Source of the DNA: Alistipes montrealensis
GTDB taxonomy: Bacteria > Bacteroidota > Bacteroidia > Bacteroidales > Rikenellaceae
DNA length: 64,000 nt
Assembly: GCF_018362775.1 (NCBI RefSeq)
Contig: NZ_JAGYXY010000001.1
Location: 62,001-126,000 of the forward strand
Reading direction: 5' to 3'
This document shows positions 44,082 through 54,221 of the stretch, in pieces. Below the pieces are notes generated by a model. The model made no database searches. It was given only the letters and a program-made list of their open reading frames with translations, and was not told the origin of the DNA. A program made the position numbers and the translations under genes. Every line of letters starts with the position of its first letter. The stretch's first letter is position 1.

Positions 44082-44111
44082 AAGAGGTCCCGGAATATTC
44101 CGGGACCTCTT
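44082..44111. terminator. Bidirectional terminator between the kinase remnant and the intact kinase
   Basis: AAGAGGTCCCGGAAT followed by its exact complement, a 30-base palindrome with A-run before it and T-rich sequence after. Confidence 0.85.
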
Positions 44112-44128
44112 CATTTATATGGTTCCTT

Positions 44129-46159
44129 TTACACGGCCAGTACCACAACGAAGCGGGCTCCCCGGGTATAAGAGGTGTCGAGACGTATTTTCCCGCCCGA
44201 CTTTTCGGCGATCAGCCGGCAGAGGCTCAGTCCCAGTCCGAGACCCTGCGCGAAAGGATCGGCTTTGTAGAAGCGTTCGAAGACCTTTTCTGCATCAGCC
44301 GCGCCGATACCGCAGCCGGTATCGGTCACCGAGATAGCCAGCATGCCGTTTTCGACGCGGCTGCACGCGATTGTCACCGATCCCGCCGGGGTAAATTTCA
44401 CGGCGTTTTTGAGCAGTTCACGGATCAGTTCCGTCACATAACCGCGGTGGAGCGGAACGACAATCTCCGGTTCTGCGAAATCCGTCCGGTATTCGACGCC
44501 TTCCTTCTGGGGAAGGCGTTCGACTTCGGTGCGGATAATCTGGCAAATATCCATCGGAGTCCGGGGCAACTCCTCCAGGGTATTATCCAACTGCGAGACT
44601 TCGAGCATGTCGTTGATCAGCGCGGTGAACAGTTGGGTATTGTCGCGGATGATCTGCGCGAACTCGGAGCTCTCCTCCTTCGAAAGGCCGCCCTCGGCGA
44701 TCAGTTCGGCAAAGCCGTTGATGGCGTTCAGCGGCGTGCGTATTTCGTGGCTCATCGAGCCCATAAAGTCGCGTTTGAGGCGGTCGCTCTCCAGCGCACG
44801 GTGCGACTCGATGCGGAGTTTGTTCTGCAAATGTTTGATATGGGATAGGTTACGCCACAGGTAAACGACGGCTATGATGGCGAATACAAGAATGACGGCA
44901 ATGAACCACAGCATGTTACGGCGTTTCTGGGCCAGCAGCAGCGCCCGGTCGCGCTCGGCCTTGTCCAGCCCGTACCGGACCTCGAGTTCGCCGACACGCT
45001 GGGCATATTGCTGTGAAGAGAGGGAGTCGCGCACGCCGATCACATCGCTGTATGCCCGGCATGCCTCCTCGTAGTGCCCCATGCGCTCGTAAAACTGCGC
45101 CCGCCGGACATACATATCCGCCAACTGGGCCGACAGGCCGTTGGGACGCGAAATCAGGATCAGCGAGTCGTTGTAACTCATCGCCTTGTCGTAATCGCCC
45201 CAATGTTCGTAGTAGGAAACACTGATCAGGTAGAACCAGTATTTGTCGAGCAGCATATTGTCCTCCGACTGCGAATCCTCCACGAAACGGCGGTAACGGT
45301 CGTAATAGACCTGCGCCTGCCGGCGTTCGATCAGCGGCGAAGTACACATCGCATAGTAGCATGTCAGGTAGGACATCTCCTTGGGAATGTAAGGACGGCG
45401 CCGCGCGACCTCCGGATCGAGGTAATAACTGTCGAGCATCGCCAGGTAATCGTCGGCAGTACGCACCAGTGCGTCACGGTCCCCCTTCGAACCATAAACC
45501 GAAATCAGACAGGTAATGAGGTTGGCATGGAAATTCCGGCGCGCCGTGGGCTTCATCTTCGGCAGCAGAGCCATTTCGTCGACCCAGTAGGGGAGTCCGC
45601 GCTCCATGTGCATCTTACCCTCGGCCGAGCCCAGTTTATAGGCGGCGATACCTTTCAGGAAAAGCTGCGAAGCCTCCTCATAGATCGTCCGCGGCGGACA
45701 AGAACGGATCGAATCGACGTAATTCTGGCTGAGCCGCACGGCCTCCTCCGTTCCGGCGACCTGAATCCGGCGTGCGACATCCACCATGCGGTAATAGGCC
45801 GGAAGTCCCTCCATACTGCTGCCTTCCAGCAGCGGCTCCACCTCCCGGAGCACGATTTCGAGCGAATCGGCCGCCTCGGGGCGGGCAATGTAGTAGGAGG
45901 CCAGCGAACCGAGCGAGGCTCCGGCGGCGAAAGGATCGCCAACAGCACGAGACTCCGAAAACAACCTGCGCGTATAGAACATTTCATCCCCGGAGGAATC
46001 GGTAAGATCTTTGAGATTCAGCAGGATATCCACTCGTTTTCGGGCATCGTCCTCAACGGCATATGCACCTTCGAGCGAGTCGATCAACCGGTCTTTGGGA
46101 AACGCGGATGCCGAGGCAGTACAGCCGACGCAAAGCAGCACCCACAGCAATTTATTCAT
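44129..46159 (-). CDS. TPR-type membrane histidine kinase, orphan
   Basis: 676 residues from ATG 46159 (signal peptide MNKLLWVLLCVGCTASASA). Residues about 25-410 are helical repeats of TPR style (AQFYERMGHYEEACRAYSDVI, YWFYLISVSYYEHWGDYDKAMSYN) expected in the periplasm. A single TM is near residue 420-437 (MLWFIAVILVFAIIAVVYL), with coiled coil after it. HisKA H-box at about 465: FMGSMSHEIRTPLNAINGF. The HATPase has the N box (LIRELLKNAVKFT), TDTGCGIG, and GLGLGLSLCRLIAEKSGGKI. There is no receiver or DNA-binding domain and no response regulator nearby. The start is fixed by the TACTTTTG promoter 18 bases upstream. Confidence 0.9.
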   Translation of the reverse strand: MNKLLWVLLCVGCTASASAFPKDRLIDSLEGAYAVEDDARKRVDILLNLKDLTDSSGDEMFYTRRLFSESRAVGDPFAAGASLGSLASYYIARPEAADSLEIVLREVEPLLEGSSMEGLPAYYRMVDVARRIQVAGTEEAVRLSQNYVDSIRSCPPRTIYEEASQLFLKGIAAYKLGSAEGKMHMERGLPYWVDEMALLPKMKPTARRNFHANLITCLISVYGSKGDRDALVRTADDYLAMLDSYYLDPEVARRRPYIPKEMSYLTCYYAMCTSPLIERRQAQVYYDRYRRFVEDSQSEDNMLLDKYWFYLISVSYYEHWGDYDKAMSYNDSLILISRPNGLSAQLADMYVRRAQFYERMGHYEEACRAYSDVIGVRDSLSSQQYAQRVGELEVRYGLDKAERDRALLLAQKRRNMLWFIAVILVFAIIAVVYLWRNLSHIKHLQNKLRIESHRALESDRLKRDFMGSMSHEIRTPLNAINGFAELIAEGGLSKEESSEFAQIIRDNTQLFTALINDMLEVSQLDNTLEELPRTPMDICQIIRTEVERLPQKEGVEYRTDFAEPEIVVPLHRGYVTELIRELLKNAVKFTPAGSVTIACSRVENGMLAISVTDTGCGIGAADAEKVFERFYKADPFAQGLGLGLSLCRLIAEKSGGKIRLDTSYTRGARFVVVLAV

Positions 46160-46177
46160 AAGCAGGGAATTGGTTTT

Positions 46178-46185
46178 CAAAAGTA
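46178..46185 (-). promoter_or_regulatory. Promoter -7 element of the TPR kinase
   Basis: The minus strand reads TACTTTTG (TAnnTTTG), 18 bases before the ATG at 46159. This rules out the longer frame starting at 46291. Confidence 0.5.
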
Positions 46186-46190
46186 GGCAA

Positions 46191-46226
46191 AAAAAGAGAG
46201 GTTCACAAATCTGAACCCCTCTTTTT
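46191..46226. terminator. Terminator of truA and the small membrane protein
   Basis: AAAAAGAGAGGTTCA pairs with TGAACCCCTCTTTTT with one mismatch. It lies just after the 46228-46416 gene on the minus strand, T-run present. Confidence 0.75.
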
Positions 46227-46227
46227 G

Positions 46228-46416
46228 CTACTTGAACCACTCCTGCAAGTGGTCGCGGCCGTAGAAGTAGTAGACCGCAAGTCCCAGCCAACTGGTAAGC
46301 AGCACCACGATAGACGTGATGACCTTACCGGCCGTGGAGATGTTCTTTTTGAAAATGTCGAGCACGCACCAGATGGCGCACACGAGGCCGATCAGCCAAA
46401 TAATCGTTCCTATCAT
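46228..46416 (-). CDS. Small PLDc_N-type membrane protein
   Basis: 62 residues with two TM segments (TIIWLIGLVCAIWCVLDIF and VITSIVVLLTSWLGLAVYYFYG). The layout WLIGLVCAIWCVLDI-x(n)-LTSWLGLAVYYFYGRD is that of the phospholipase D nuclease N-terminal (PLDc_N) family of short membrane proteins. Function is unknown. Its ATG overlaps the truA stop (ATGA on the minus strand), so it is translated with truA. Confidence 0.75.
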   Translation of the reverse strand: MIGTIIWLIGLVCAIWCVLDIFKKNISTAGKVITSIVVLLTSWLGLAVYYFYGRDHLQEWFK

Positions 46417-47192
46417 AACAATTTGTATTTAGAAAAACATTGAGGTTCGAATATGTCCGCCGGGTAGACCACGTCGCTCAGGAACAATCCCTGCGGCGGG
46501 GCTCCGCCACTCGACCGCGACAAGTCGCGGCTCTCGACGATCGCACGGAACTCATCGGGCGTATAACGTCCGCGGCCCACGTCGACCAGCGTACCGACCA
46601 GCGACCGTACCATATTGCGCAAAAACCGGTCCGCACGGATCGTAAAACAGAGGACGCCCTGTTTATCAACCGTCCACGCGGCCTGCTTCACATGGCAGAT
46701 ATTGGTCTTGTTGTTGGAGTTGAGCTTGGCGAAGGAGGTGAAATCGTCGAATCCGGGCAGCATGGCCGCTGCTTCGTTCATACGCACTATATCGAGCGGC
46801 ACGTAGTATTGCCAGGTCGTACCGCGCGTAAAGGGATTCTTACTCGGTTCGATGTAGTAGCGGTACTCGCGTTCACGGGCGCTGAAACGCGCATGGGCTT
46901 CGTCCGCGACAGGTGTCACCGAGCCGACGGCGATACTCCCCGGAAGCAGGAAGTTAAGTTTGTAAACCGTCTGTACGGGGTCCGCAACGGGTTTTACGGT
47001 ATCGAAATGCGCCACATAATAAGATGCGTTGACGCCCGTATCGGTGCGCCCGGCTCCCACGACCTCGATCGGTTCGCGCAGCAGGGTAGCGAGCGCCCGT
47101 TCGAGCGTCTGCTGCACCGAAGGCTGATCGGGCTGCCGCTGCCAGCCGCAATAGGCTGCACCGTCGTATCTCAGTTCGAGGAAATAGCGCAT
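46413..47192 (-). CDS. truA: tRNA pseudouridine(38-40) synthase
   Basis: 259 residues. MRYFLELRYDGAAYCGWQRQP opens the family. The catalytic Asp lies in VVGAGRTDTGVNA (GRTDxGVHA, with His replaced by Asn). FLRNMVRSLVGTLVDVGRGR is the C-terminal signature. It modifies U38-40 in tRNA anticodon arms. ATG 47192 is used since the longer frame from 47213 overlaps the promoter. Coupled to the small membrane protein downstream. Confidence 0.93.
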   Translation of the reverse strand: MRYFLELRYDGAAYCGWQRQPDQPSVQQTLERALATLLREPIEVVGAGRTDTGVNASYYVAHFDTVKPVADPVQTVYKLNFLLPGSIAVGSVTPVADEAHARFSAREREYRYYIEPSKNPFTRGTTWQYYVPLDIVRMNEAAAMLPGFDDFTSFAKLNSNNKTNICHVKQAAWTVDKQGVLCFTIRADRFLRNMVRSLVGTLVDVGRGRYTPDEFRAIVESRDLSRSSGGAPPQGLFLSDVVYPADIFEPQCFSKYKLL

Positions 47193-47212
47193 GTGGTAAT
47201 GGTTTCTGCTCA

Positions 47213-47220
47213 CAAATATA
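47213..47220 (-). promoter_or_regulatory. Promoter -7 element of truA
   Basis: The minus strand reads TATATTTG, 20 bases before the truA ATG. Confidence 0.6.
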
Positions 47221-47313
47221 CAAAAAATTTCCTCCGGTATAACTTCCCGGCATCTTTCCGGATTCGGGTATACTATAATACCTGCCGCCGCGTTTAGATT
47301 TCAAATAAATTCG

Positions 47314-47321
47314 TATCTTTG
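47314..47321 (+). promoter_or_regulatory. Promoter -7 element of dapB-lepB
   Basis: TATCTTTG, 24 bases before the dapB ATG at 47346. Confidence 0.65.
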
Positions 47322-47345
47322 CGGAACGCTCAAAACAAGACAACC

Positions 47346-48101
47346 ATGAAAGCAGCAATCATAGGATACGGCAAGATGGGCCGTGAAATCGAACGAATCC
47401 TCAAGGAAAGAGGGCACGAAGTGGCTCTGATTATCGACACGGACAACGCGCACGAACTCAACGCCGCACATCTGGCGGATATCGACGTGGCGCTGGAGTT
47501 CACGATGCCCGAGACGGCATACGGCAACATCCGCACCTGCATCGAATGCGGCACGGCGGTGGTGAGCGGCACGACGGGCTGGACCGAGCGCCTCAAAGAA
47601 TTGCAGAAGTTGTGCAGCGAACGGGGCGGAGCGCTGTTTTACGCTTCGAACTACTGCCTGGGGGTCAACCTGATGTTCCGCCTCAACCGGCAACTGGCGG
47701 CGATGATCGACCGCGTGGGCGGTTACGACGTACGCATCGAGGAGGTGCACCACACCCAGAAGAAGGACGCTCCGAGCGGCACGGCCATCACGCTGGCCGA
47801 AGGCATCGTCGAAAACCTCGGCCGCAAGCAGGGCTGGGTCAACCTGGCTCCGGGCATCGAGCATGCCACAAACCGCATCGAACGCAGCGGGGAAGCCCCT
47901 GCCGACCGGATCGAAATCCGTTCCGTGCGCGAAGGCGCGGTTCCGGGTATTCATACCGTGACCTACGAATCGGAGGACGACGTGCTGGAACTGAAACATA
48001 CGATCAAGAACCGCCGCACGCTGGCGATGGGGGCCGTCGTAGCTGCCGAATTCCTCTGCGGCAAACAAGGAGTCTACTCGATGGACGACCTGCTGAAATA
48101 A
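47346..48101 (+). CDS. dapB: 4-hydroxy-tetrahydrodipicolinate reductase
   Basis: 251 residues. It reduces HTPA to tetrahydrodipicolinate in the lysine/DAP pathway. MKAAIIGYGKMGREIERIL is the nucleotide-binding opening. FTMPETAYGNIRTCI, VVSGTTGWTERL and the catalytic EVHHTQKKDAPSGTAITLAEGI (HH and K) are all present. ATG 47346 fits the promoter spacing. It lies 19 bases before lepB. Confidence 0.95.
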   Translation: MKAAIIGYGKMGREIERILKERGHEVALIIDTDNAHELNAAHLADIDVALEFTMPETAYGNIRTCIECGTAVVSGTTGWTERLKELQKLCSERGGALFYASNYCLGVNLMFRLNRQLAAMIDRVGGYDVRIEEVHHTQKKDAPSGTAITLAEGIVENLGRKQGWVNLAPGIEHATNRIERSGEAPADRIEIRSVREGAVPGIHTVTYESEDDVLELKHTIKNRRTLAMGAVVAAEFLCGKQGVYSMDDLLK

Positions 48102-48120
48102 TTGAAATAACCGATATAAA

Positions 48121-49473
48121 ATGGGCAAGATCAAAGATTTACTTCATAACAAATGGGTCGGCTTTTCGCTGGCAGCATTGCTTTATACGCTCTGGTTCGT
48201 AGTCTGGACGGGAAACCTCTGGATGCTGCTGGGACTGCCGGTCATCTTCGACCTCTACATCACGAAGTTCTTCTACCGCTACGTGTGGAGCCACAACGCG
48301 AAGATGTGCCAGCGCAGCAAAACCTATAAAACGGTATACGAGTGGGTCAACGCCATCATTTTCGCGACGGTCGTGGCGACGCTGGTGCATATTTTCGTCT
48401 TCCAGATGTACGTTATCCCCACCTCGTCGATGGAACGGACGCTGCTGATCGGCGACTACCTCTACGTGAGCAAGGTGACTTACGGACCGCAGATGCCCAA
48501 CACGCCGCTGTCGTTCCCCTTCGTGCACCACACGATGCCTTTCTCGCAGACAAAAAAATCGTTCTCCGAAGCGATCAAATGGCCTTACCACCGCCTCAAG
48601 GGCCTCAAGCCGATCCGCCGCAACGACGTGGTGGTCTTCAACTTTCCGGCGGGCGACACGGTGCTGCTCGAAAACCAGAATGTGACCTATTACGACACGC
48701 TGCGCAGTTTCGAGGAGTCGTTCGGCAAGACGGAAGGGCGCAAACGCCTCAACGAAAAATACACGGTAATCAGCCGTCCTGTGGATAAGCGCGAGAACTA
48801 CATCAAACGTTGCGTGGGGATTCCGGGCGATTCGCTCGAAGTCCGCAACGGACAGGTGTGGGTCAACGGAGAACCGCAGGAACCGATCCCCGGCATACAG
48901 TTCAACTACGTCGTGCAGACCTCGGCGCCCTTCACGCAATATGCCATCGACAACCTCGGCATCCGGGATTACAGCGGTTACGGTTCGGGCTACTACATGA
49001 ACCTCACGAATGAACTCGCCGAGAAGGTCAAGGGCCTCAGCAACGTCATTTCGGTCAACCGCTACATCTATACCCCCAACGACGAAGTGTTCCCGCATTG
49101 GGGCGCTCCCCGCTGGAGCCAGGACAATTACGGTCCGATCTGGATTCCGAAAAAGGGCGATACGGTACAGCTCACCGCAGAAAACCTGCCGCTCTACCGT
49201 CGTATTATCGAAGCGTATGAAAACCACACGCTCGAAGAGCGCGACGGCGTAATCTTGATCGACGGCAAAGAGGCCACGGAGTATACCTTCGGCATGAACT
49301 ATTATTGGATGATGGGTGACAACCGCCACAACTCGGCCGACTCGCGTTTCTGGGGCTTCGTCCCCGAGGACCACATCGTGGGCAAGGCCTCGTTCGTCTG
49401 GCTGTCGCTCGACGCGAACAAGAGTTTCCCCTCGAATATCCGCTGGGAGCGGCTCTTCAGAAAGGTACGATAG
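48121..49473 (+). CDS. lepB: Signal peptidase I
   Basis: 450 residues, S26 family. Two N-terminal TM segments (about 13-50 and 76-95) precede the catalytic Ser103 in YVIPTSSMERTLLIGDYLYVSK. The catalytic Lys is in ENYIKRCVGIPGDSLEVRNGQV, and MGDNRHNSADSRFWGFVPEDHIVGKA is box E. A roughly 70-residue segment between Ser103 and Lys and another of about 100 residues before box E make it longer than E. coli LepB, as is usual in Bacteroidota. It removes Sec signal peptides at the outer face of the inner membrane. Confidence 0.95.
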   Translation: MGKIKDLLHNKWVGFSLAALLYTLWFVVWTGNLWMLLGLPVIFDLYITKFFYRYVWSHNAKMCQRSKTYKTVYEWVNAIIFATVVATLVHIFVFQMYVIPTSSMERTLLIGDYLYVSKVTYGPQMPNTPLSFPFVHHTMPFSQTKKSFSEAIKWPYHRLKGLKPIRRNDVVVFNFPAGDTVLLENQNVTYYDTLRSFEESFGKTEGRKRLNEKYTVISRPVDKRENYIKRCVGIPGDSLEVRNGQVWVNGEPQEPIPGIQFNYVVQTSAPFTQYAIDNLGIRDYSGYGSGYYMNLTNELAEKVKGLSNVISVNRYIYTPNDEVFPHWGAPRWSQDNYGPIWIPKKGDTVQLTAENLPLYRRIIEAYENHTLEERDGVILIDGKEATEYTFGMNYYWMMGDNRHNSADSRFWGFVPEDHIVGKASFVWLSLDANKSFPSNIRWERLFRKVR

Positions 49474-49475
49474 GC

Positions 49476-50078
49476 GTGGCCGGCGACAGTTACCGAACCG
49501 TCGCGGCTCCTGCCGAAGCCGCCTGCAGGGAGCGGAGCAGCAAGTTCCTCTCCTGGATTTACCCTGTGCAGACGGAGGAGGAGATTCGCGAGCGACTCGA
49601 CGCGCTGCGTAAAAAATATTACGACGCCACACACCACTGTTACGCCTGGCGGCTCGGCCCCCGCGGCGAAGCGTTCCGCTCCAACGACGACGGGGAACCG
49701 TCGGGGACAGCCGGCAAGCCGATCCTGGGACAGATGCTCTCGAACGACATCACGGACTGCCTCGTGGTCGTGGTCCGCTACTTCGGCGGCACGAAGCTGG
49801 GGGTTCCGGGACTGATCGCAGCCTACAAGGAGTCGGCGGCCGAGGCCATCGCAGCGGCCGAAATCGTAGAAATGACGGTAGACCGCACGGTCCGGGTGGA
49901 TTTCCCCTATGTGGCGATGAACGACATCATGCGGGTCGTCAAGGAGGAGCAGCCGCGCATCGCGGAGCAGACCTTCGACAACCTCTGCACCATGCGCCTC
50001 ACGATCCGCGAAAGCCGCGCGGCGGCACTCATTGAAAAATTAACGAAAGCAGGCGGCAGCATAGGCAATGAAAATTGA
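49476..50078 (+). CDS. YigZ/IMPACT family protein
   Basis: 200 residues with a GTG start (49476-49478) two bases after the lepB stop. The N-terminal UPF0029 (IMPACT) domain has [55 protein letters not shown] and [25 protein letters not shown]. The DUF1949-like C-terminal domain follows. The family may sense translation or act on ribosomes; its role is not settled. It starts with GTG because no in-frame ATG precedes the conserved domain. Confidence 0.88.
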   Translation: MAGDSYRTVAAPAEAACRERSSKFLSWIYPVQTEEEIRERLDALRKKYYDATHHCYAWRLGPRGEAFRSNDDGEPSGTAGKPILGQMLSNDITDCLVVVVRYFGGTKLGVPGLIAAYKESAAEAIAAAEIVEMTVDRTVRVDFPYVAMNDIMRVVKEEQPRIAEQTFDNLCTMRLTIRESRAAALIEKLTKAGGSIGNEN

Positions 50079-50117
50079 GCTGCACCTGCGTGCAAACCGG
50101 TCCAGCAAGCATAGAAA

Positions 50118-52925
50118 ATGGAAGAACACAAAAACTCCATATATATAAAAGGAGCACGGGTCCACAATCTCCGCAACATCGAGGTTGAAATTCCGCATAA
50201 CAAACTCATCGTCATAACGGGCCTCTCGGGTTCGGGCAAATCGACGCTGGCCTTCGACACGATTTTCGCCGAAGGACAACGCCGCTACGTCGAGAGCCTC
50301 TCGGCCTACGCCCGCCAGTTCCTCGGGAAGATCAACAAGCCCGACGTGGACATCATCACGGGCATCGCACCGGCCATCGCCATCGAGCAGAAGGTCAACA
50401 CGCGCAATCCCCGTTCGACCGTGGGGACGACGACCGAAATTTACGATTACCTCAAACTGCTGTTCGCCCGCACGGGACACACCTTTTCGCCCGTCTCGGG
50501 ACAGGAGGTGCGCTGTTTCAGCGTGGACGACGTGGCGGCCTACGTCCTCGGCCACGACGGAGAACGGGTGGCGATCGGGGCTCCGCTGGTGCTCGGTCAA
50601 GGGCAGGGTATCATCGAAAAACTGACATTGCTGCTCTCGGAGGGTCTGATGAGGGTCTACACGAACGGCGAAGTGCGGCTGATCGAGGACGTACTGCCCG
50701 GAATCGGCCCCGACACCAAGGCCGACGAGATCCGGATCATAGTCGACCGCATGCGCGTCGCCGCGGACGACGACTCGCAGACCCGCATCCGCGACTCGGT
50801 GGCCCGCGCCTTTTCCTACGGCGACGGCATCTGCGAGATCGTGACCGACGAGGGCGTAAGGGAGTTCTCGTCGCGCTTCGAGGCCGACGGCATCGAGTTC
50901 GAACACCCCTCGGAACACCTCTTCAGCTTCAACAACCCACTGGGAGCCTGTCCCCGGTGCGAGGGTTACGGCAAAGTGATCGGCATCGACGAAGACCTGG
51001 TGATTCCCGACAAGAGCAAGACCATCTACGAGGACGCCATAGCCTGCTGGCGCGGCGAGACGATGCGCAAATGGAAGCAAAAACTCGTCGAAAACGCCTA
51101 TAAATTCGACTTTCCGATCCACACACCGTTCCACGAACTGACGCAGGAGCAGAAACGCCTGCTGTGGCGCGGCAACGAATATTTCCACGGACTCGACGAG
51201 TTCTTCGCCTACATCGACTCGGAGCGGCGCAAGATTCAGTTCCGCGTGATGAAGGCCCGCTACACGGGCAAGACCACCTGCCCCGAGTGCGGCGGCTCGC
51301 GCCTCAGGAAAGAGGCACAGTATGTACGTGTCGGCGGCAAGACGATCGCCGACCTGGTGACGATGCCCGTGGACGAGCTGATCGTTTTCTTCAATGCCAT
51401 CGAACTGGACGAACACGACACGAAGACCGCATCGCGCATCCTCGTGGAGATTCGCAACCGCCTGCAATACCTCGCCGACGTGGGGCTGGGTTACCTGACG
51501 CTCGACCGGTTGTCGTCGACCCTCTCGGGCGGCGAAAGTCAGCGCATCAACCTCTCGACCTCGCTGGGCAGCAACCTCACCGGTTCGCTCTACATCCTCG
51601 ACGAGCCATCCATAGGCCTGCATCCGCGCGACACGAACCGCCTGATCGGCGTACTGAAACAGTTGCGCGACCTGGGCAACACGGTGATCGTCGTGGAGCA
51701 CGAAGAGGAGGTGATCCGCGCCGCGGACTGGATTGTCGACATCGGCCCCAAGGCGGGTTACAACGGCGGCGAAGTGGTCTTCAGCGGGACGTTGCCCCAA
51801 CTGCTGAAAAACAAGAAAAGCCTCACGGCCGATTACCTCACGGGCCGGCGCGAAATAGCCGTCCCCACGACTGCCCGCGGGTGGAGCAACTCGATAACCG
51901 TCAAAGGCGCACGCGAGAACAACCTCCGCAACATCGACGTACGGATTCCGCTGGCGGTGATGACCTGCATCACGGGCGTCAGCGGCTCGGGAAAATCGTC
52001 GCTGGCAAAAGGAATTCTCTACCCGGCGCTGCGGCGCCTGCTCTACGACACAGGCGTAAAACCCGGCGACTTCGACGGTCTGACGGGCGATGTCCAGATG
52101 CTGAAATCGGTCGAGATGGTCGACCAGAACCCCATCGGCAAGTCGTCGCGGTCAAATCCGGTGACTTACATAAAAGCATACGACGAAATTAGAAAACTCT
52201 ACGCCGACCAGCCCTATGCGCAGCATACGGGCGTGGGAGCTTCGGCCTTCTCGTTCAACATTGCCGGAGGGCGCTGCGAGGAGTGCCAGGGCGAAGGCGT
52301 GATCAAAGTGTCGATGCAGTTCATGGCCGATGTCGAACTGGTTTGCGAGGCGTGCGGCGGGCGGCGTTTCCGCGATGAAATACTGGAAGTGAAATACCGC
52401 GACAAGTCGATCTACGACGTGCTGGAGATGACCGTGGACGACGCCATCGCCTTTTTCGGCGAAGACAGCAAGAAAAACGCCACCTGCCGACGGATCGTCG
52501 AACGGCTGCAACCGTTGCAGGACGTGGGGCTGGGCTACATCAAACTGGGACAGTCGTCGTCGACGCTTTCGGGCGGCGAGAGCCAGCGTGTGAAACTCGC
52601 CTCGTTCCTCACGAAGGACTCGGCGCAGGGCGGTGTCATGTTCATTTTCGACGAACCGACGACGGGACTGCATTTCCACGACATTTCGAAACTGCTGGCA
52701 GCGTTCAACGCCCTGATCAAACGCGGCCACACGATCGTGATCGTCGAGCACAACATGGACATCATCAAATGCGCCGACTGGGTCGTGGACCTCGGACCCG
52801 AAGCGGGTACGGCGGGCGGACAGGTCGTATTCGAAGGCACGCCGCGCGGACTGGAACAGTGCCCCGAAAGCCATACGGGGCAATTTTTGGAGCTGCGCTC
52901 CAAACTAATTAAGAATGAAAACTGA
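50118..52925 (+). CDS. uvrA: Excinuclease ABC subunit A
   Basis: 935 residues, complete UvrA. Two ABC ATPase modules: Walker [16 protein letters not shown] (about residue 33) and [14 protein letters not shown] (about 620). Two signature motifs: [18 protein letters not shown] and [17 protein letters not shown]. Zinc modules: CPRCEGYG...CPECGGSRL and CEECQGEG...CEACGGRRF. It recognises DNA damage with UvrB in nucleotide excision repair. It starts 39 bases after yigZ. Confidence 0.97.
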   Translation: MEEHKNSIYIKGARVHNLRNIEVEIPHNKLIVITGLSGSGKSTLAFDTIFAEGQRRYVESLSAYARQFLGKINKPDVDIITGIAPAIAIEQKVNTRNPRSTVGTTTEIYDYLKLLFARTGHTFSPVSGQEVRCFSVDDVAAYVLGHDGERVAIGAPLVLGQGQGIIEKLTLLLSEGLMRVYTNGEVRLIEDVLPGIGPDTKADEIRIIVDRMRVAADDDSQTRIRDSVARAFSYGDGICEIVTDEGVREFSSRFEADGIEFEHPSEHLFSFNNPLGACPRCEGYGKVIGIDEDLVIPDKSKTIYEDAIACWRGETMRKWKQKLVENAYKFDFPIHTPFHELTQEQKRLLWRGNEYFHGLDEFFAYIDSERRKIQFRVMKARYTGKTTCPECGGSRLRKEAQYVRVGGKTIADLVTMPVDELIVFFNAIELDEHDTKTASRILVEIRNRLQYLADVGLGYLTLDRLSSTLSGGESQRINLSTSLGSNLTGSLYILDEPSIGLHPRDTNRLIGVLKQLRDLGNTVIVVEHEEEVIRAADWIVDIGPKAGYNGGEVVFSGTLPQLLKNKKSLTADYLTGRREIAVPTTARGWSNSITVKGARENNLRNIDVRIPLAVMTCITGVSGSGKSSLAKGILYPALRRLLYDTGVKPGDFDGLTGDVQMLKSVEMVDQNPIGKSSRSNPVTYIKAYDEIRKLYADQPYAQHTGVGASAFSFNIAGGRCEECQGEGVIKVSMQFMADVELVCEACGGRRFRDEILEVKYRDKSIYDVLEMTVDDAIAFFGEDSKKNATCRRIVERLQPLQDVGLGYIKLGQSSSTLSGGESQRVKLASFLTKDSAQGGVMFIFDEPTTGLHFHDISKLLAAFNALIKRGHTIVIVEHNMDIIKCADWVVDLGPEAGTAGGQVVFEGTPRGLEQCPESHTGQFLELRSKLIKNEN

Positions 52926-53005
52926 AAAATTAAGAACTGCCGTACACATGCGCAAGAATAGCCGCGCGGCCCAATTTTTCATTTTTAATCTTTAATTTTA
53001 ATTGA

Positions 53006-54220
53006 ATGGAATTCCAAACCTATACTCTTCCCAACGGCATCCGCGGTATCCACCGCCAGGTGCGCAACACCGTAGCGCACTGCGCGCTGGTGATCGACGC
53101 CGGAAGCCGCGACGAACACCCCGACCAGTACGGGCTGGCGCATTTCGCAGAGCATGCCTTCTTCAAGGGCACAGAGCGCCGGAAAGCGTGGCAGGTGAAC
53201 TGCCGGCTGGAAAACCTCGGCGGGGAGCTCAACGCATTCACGACCAAGGAAGATACGACGATCCACGCCACAACGCTGAAAGGCGATTTTGCGAAAGCCG
53301 CGGAGCTGATCGCCGACATCGCCTTCCGCTCGACCTTCCCCGACCGGGAACTGGAACGCGAAAAGGAGGTGATCGTCGACGAGATAAACACCTACAAGGA
53401 TTCGCCCGCCGACCTGATTTACGACACGTTCGAGGACATGCTGTTCGACGGTTCGGAGTTGGGACACAACATCCTGGGCCGCAAAGCGGCGCTGATGCGC
53501 TACGACGGCGATGCAATCCGCGCCTTCACGGCCCGCACGCACACCACGGACAGGATGGTTTTCTCGTCGATCGGCAACTTTTCGGCCAAGACTGCGGAGG
53601 CAATCGCCACACGCTATTTTGCCGGTCAGCCCGCTTCGCAGCGCCGTTTCGAAAGGGCAGCGCCCGCACCGTACACGGCTTTCGAAAAGACGGTCACGAA
53701 GCATACCCACCAGACCCACTGCATCATTGGCAACCGGGCCTTCGGCATCGGCGAGGAGCGGCGGCTGCCGCTGGCACTCGTGGTAAACATCCTCGGGGGA
53801 CCGTGCGCCAACTCGCTGCTGAACGTCGTGGTGCGCGAGAAAAACGGGCTTTCGTACAACATCGAGGCTTCCTATACGCCCTATGGCGACACAGGCGTCG
53901 TAGCTATCTATTTCAGCTCGGACCACAGCAATGCAGAACAGTGCATCTCGCTGATCGAAGAGCAGTTGCGCAAACTGCGGACGACGCCGCTGACGGCACG
54001 CCAACTGTCGATGGCCAAGAAGCAGTTCATCGCCCAACTGGCCATATCGAGCGAAAGCAACGAAAGTTACATGCTCGGGGCAGGCAAAAGCCTGCTGACC
54101 CACGACGGCATCGACACGATGGAGCAGGTTTACGCCAAGGTCCGCGCCCTGACGGCAACACAGTTGACGGAAGTGGCGGAGGAGGTCTTTGCAAATATGT
54201 CACGGCTGATATACAAATGA
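53006..54220 (+). CDS. M16 family zinc peptidase
   Basis: 404 residues, insulinase/pitrilysin family. The inverted zinc motif is in YGLAHFAEHAFFKGTE (His46-x2-Glu49-His50), with the third ligand Glu expected in REKEVIVDEINTYKD. ELNAFTTKEDTTIHATTL is the substrate strand. The C-terminal half (about 200-404) is the usual inactive partner domain. There is no signal peptide, so it is cytoplasmic or uses another route. It may work as a processing-type peptidase. It lies two bases before a DJ-1 gene. Confidence 0.9.
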   Translation: MEFQTYTLPNGIRGIHRQVRNTVAHCALVIDAGSRDEHPDQYGLAHFAEHAFFKGTERRKAWQVNCRLENLGGELNAFTTKEDTTIHATTLKGDFAKAAELIADIAFRSTFPDRELEREKEVIVDEINTYKDSPADLIYDTFEDMLFDGSELGHNILGRKAALMRYDGDAIRAFTARTHTTDRMVFSSIGNFSAKTAEAIATRYFAGQPASQRRFERAAPAPYTAFEKTVTKHTHQTHCIIGNRAFGIGEERRLPLALVVNILGGPCANSLLNVVVREKNGLSYNIEASYTPYGDTGVVAIYFSSDHSNAEQCISLIEEQLRKLRTTPLTARQLSMAKKQFIAQLAISSESNESYMLGAGKSLLTHDGIDTMEQVYAKVRALTATQLTEVAEEVFANMSRLIYK

Positions 54221-54221
54221 T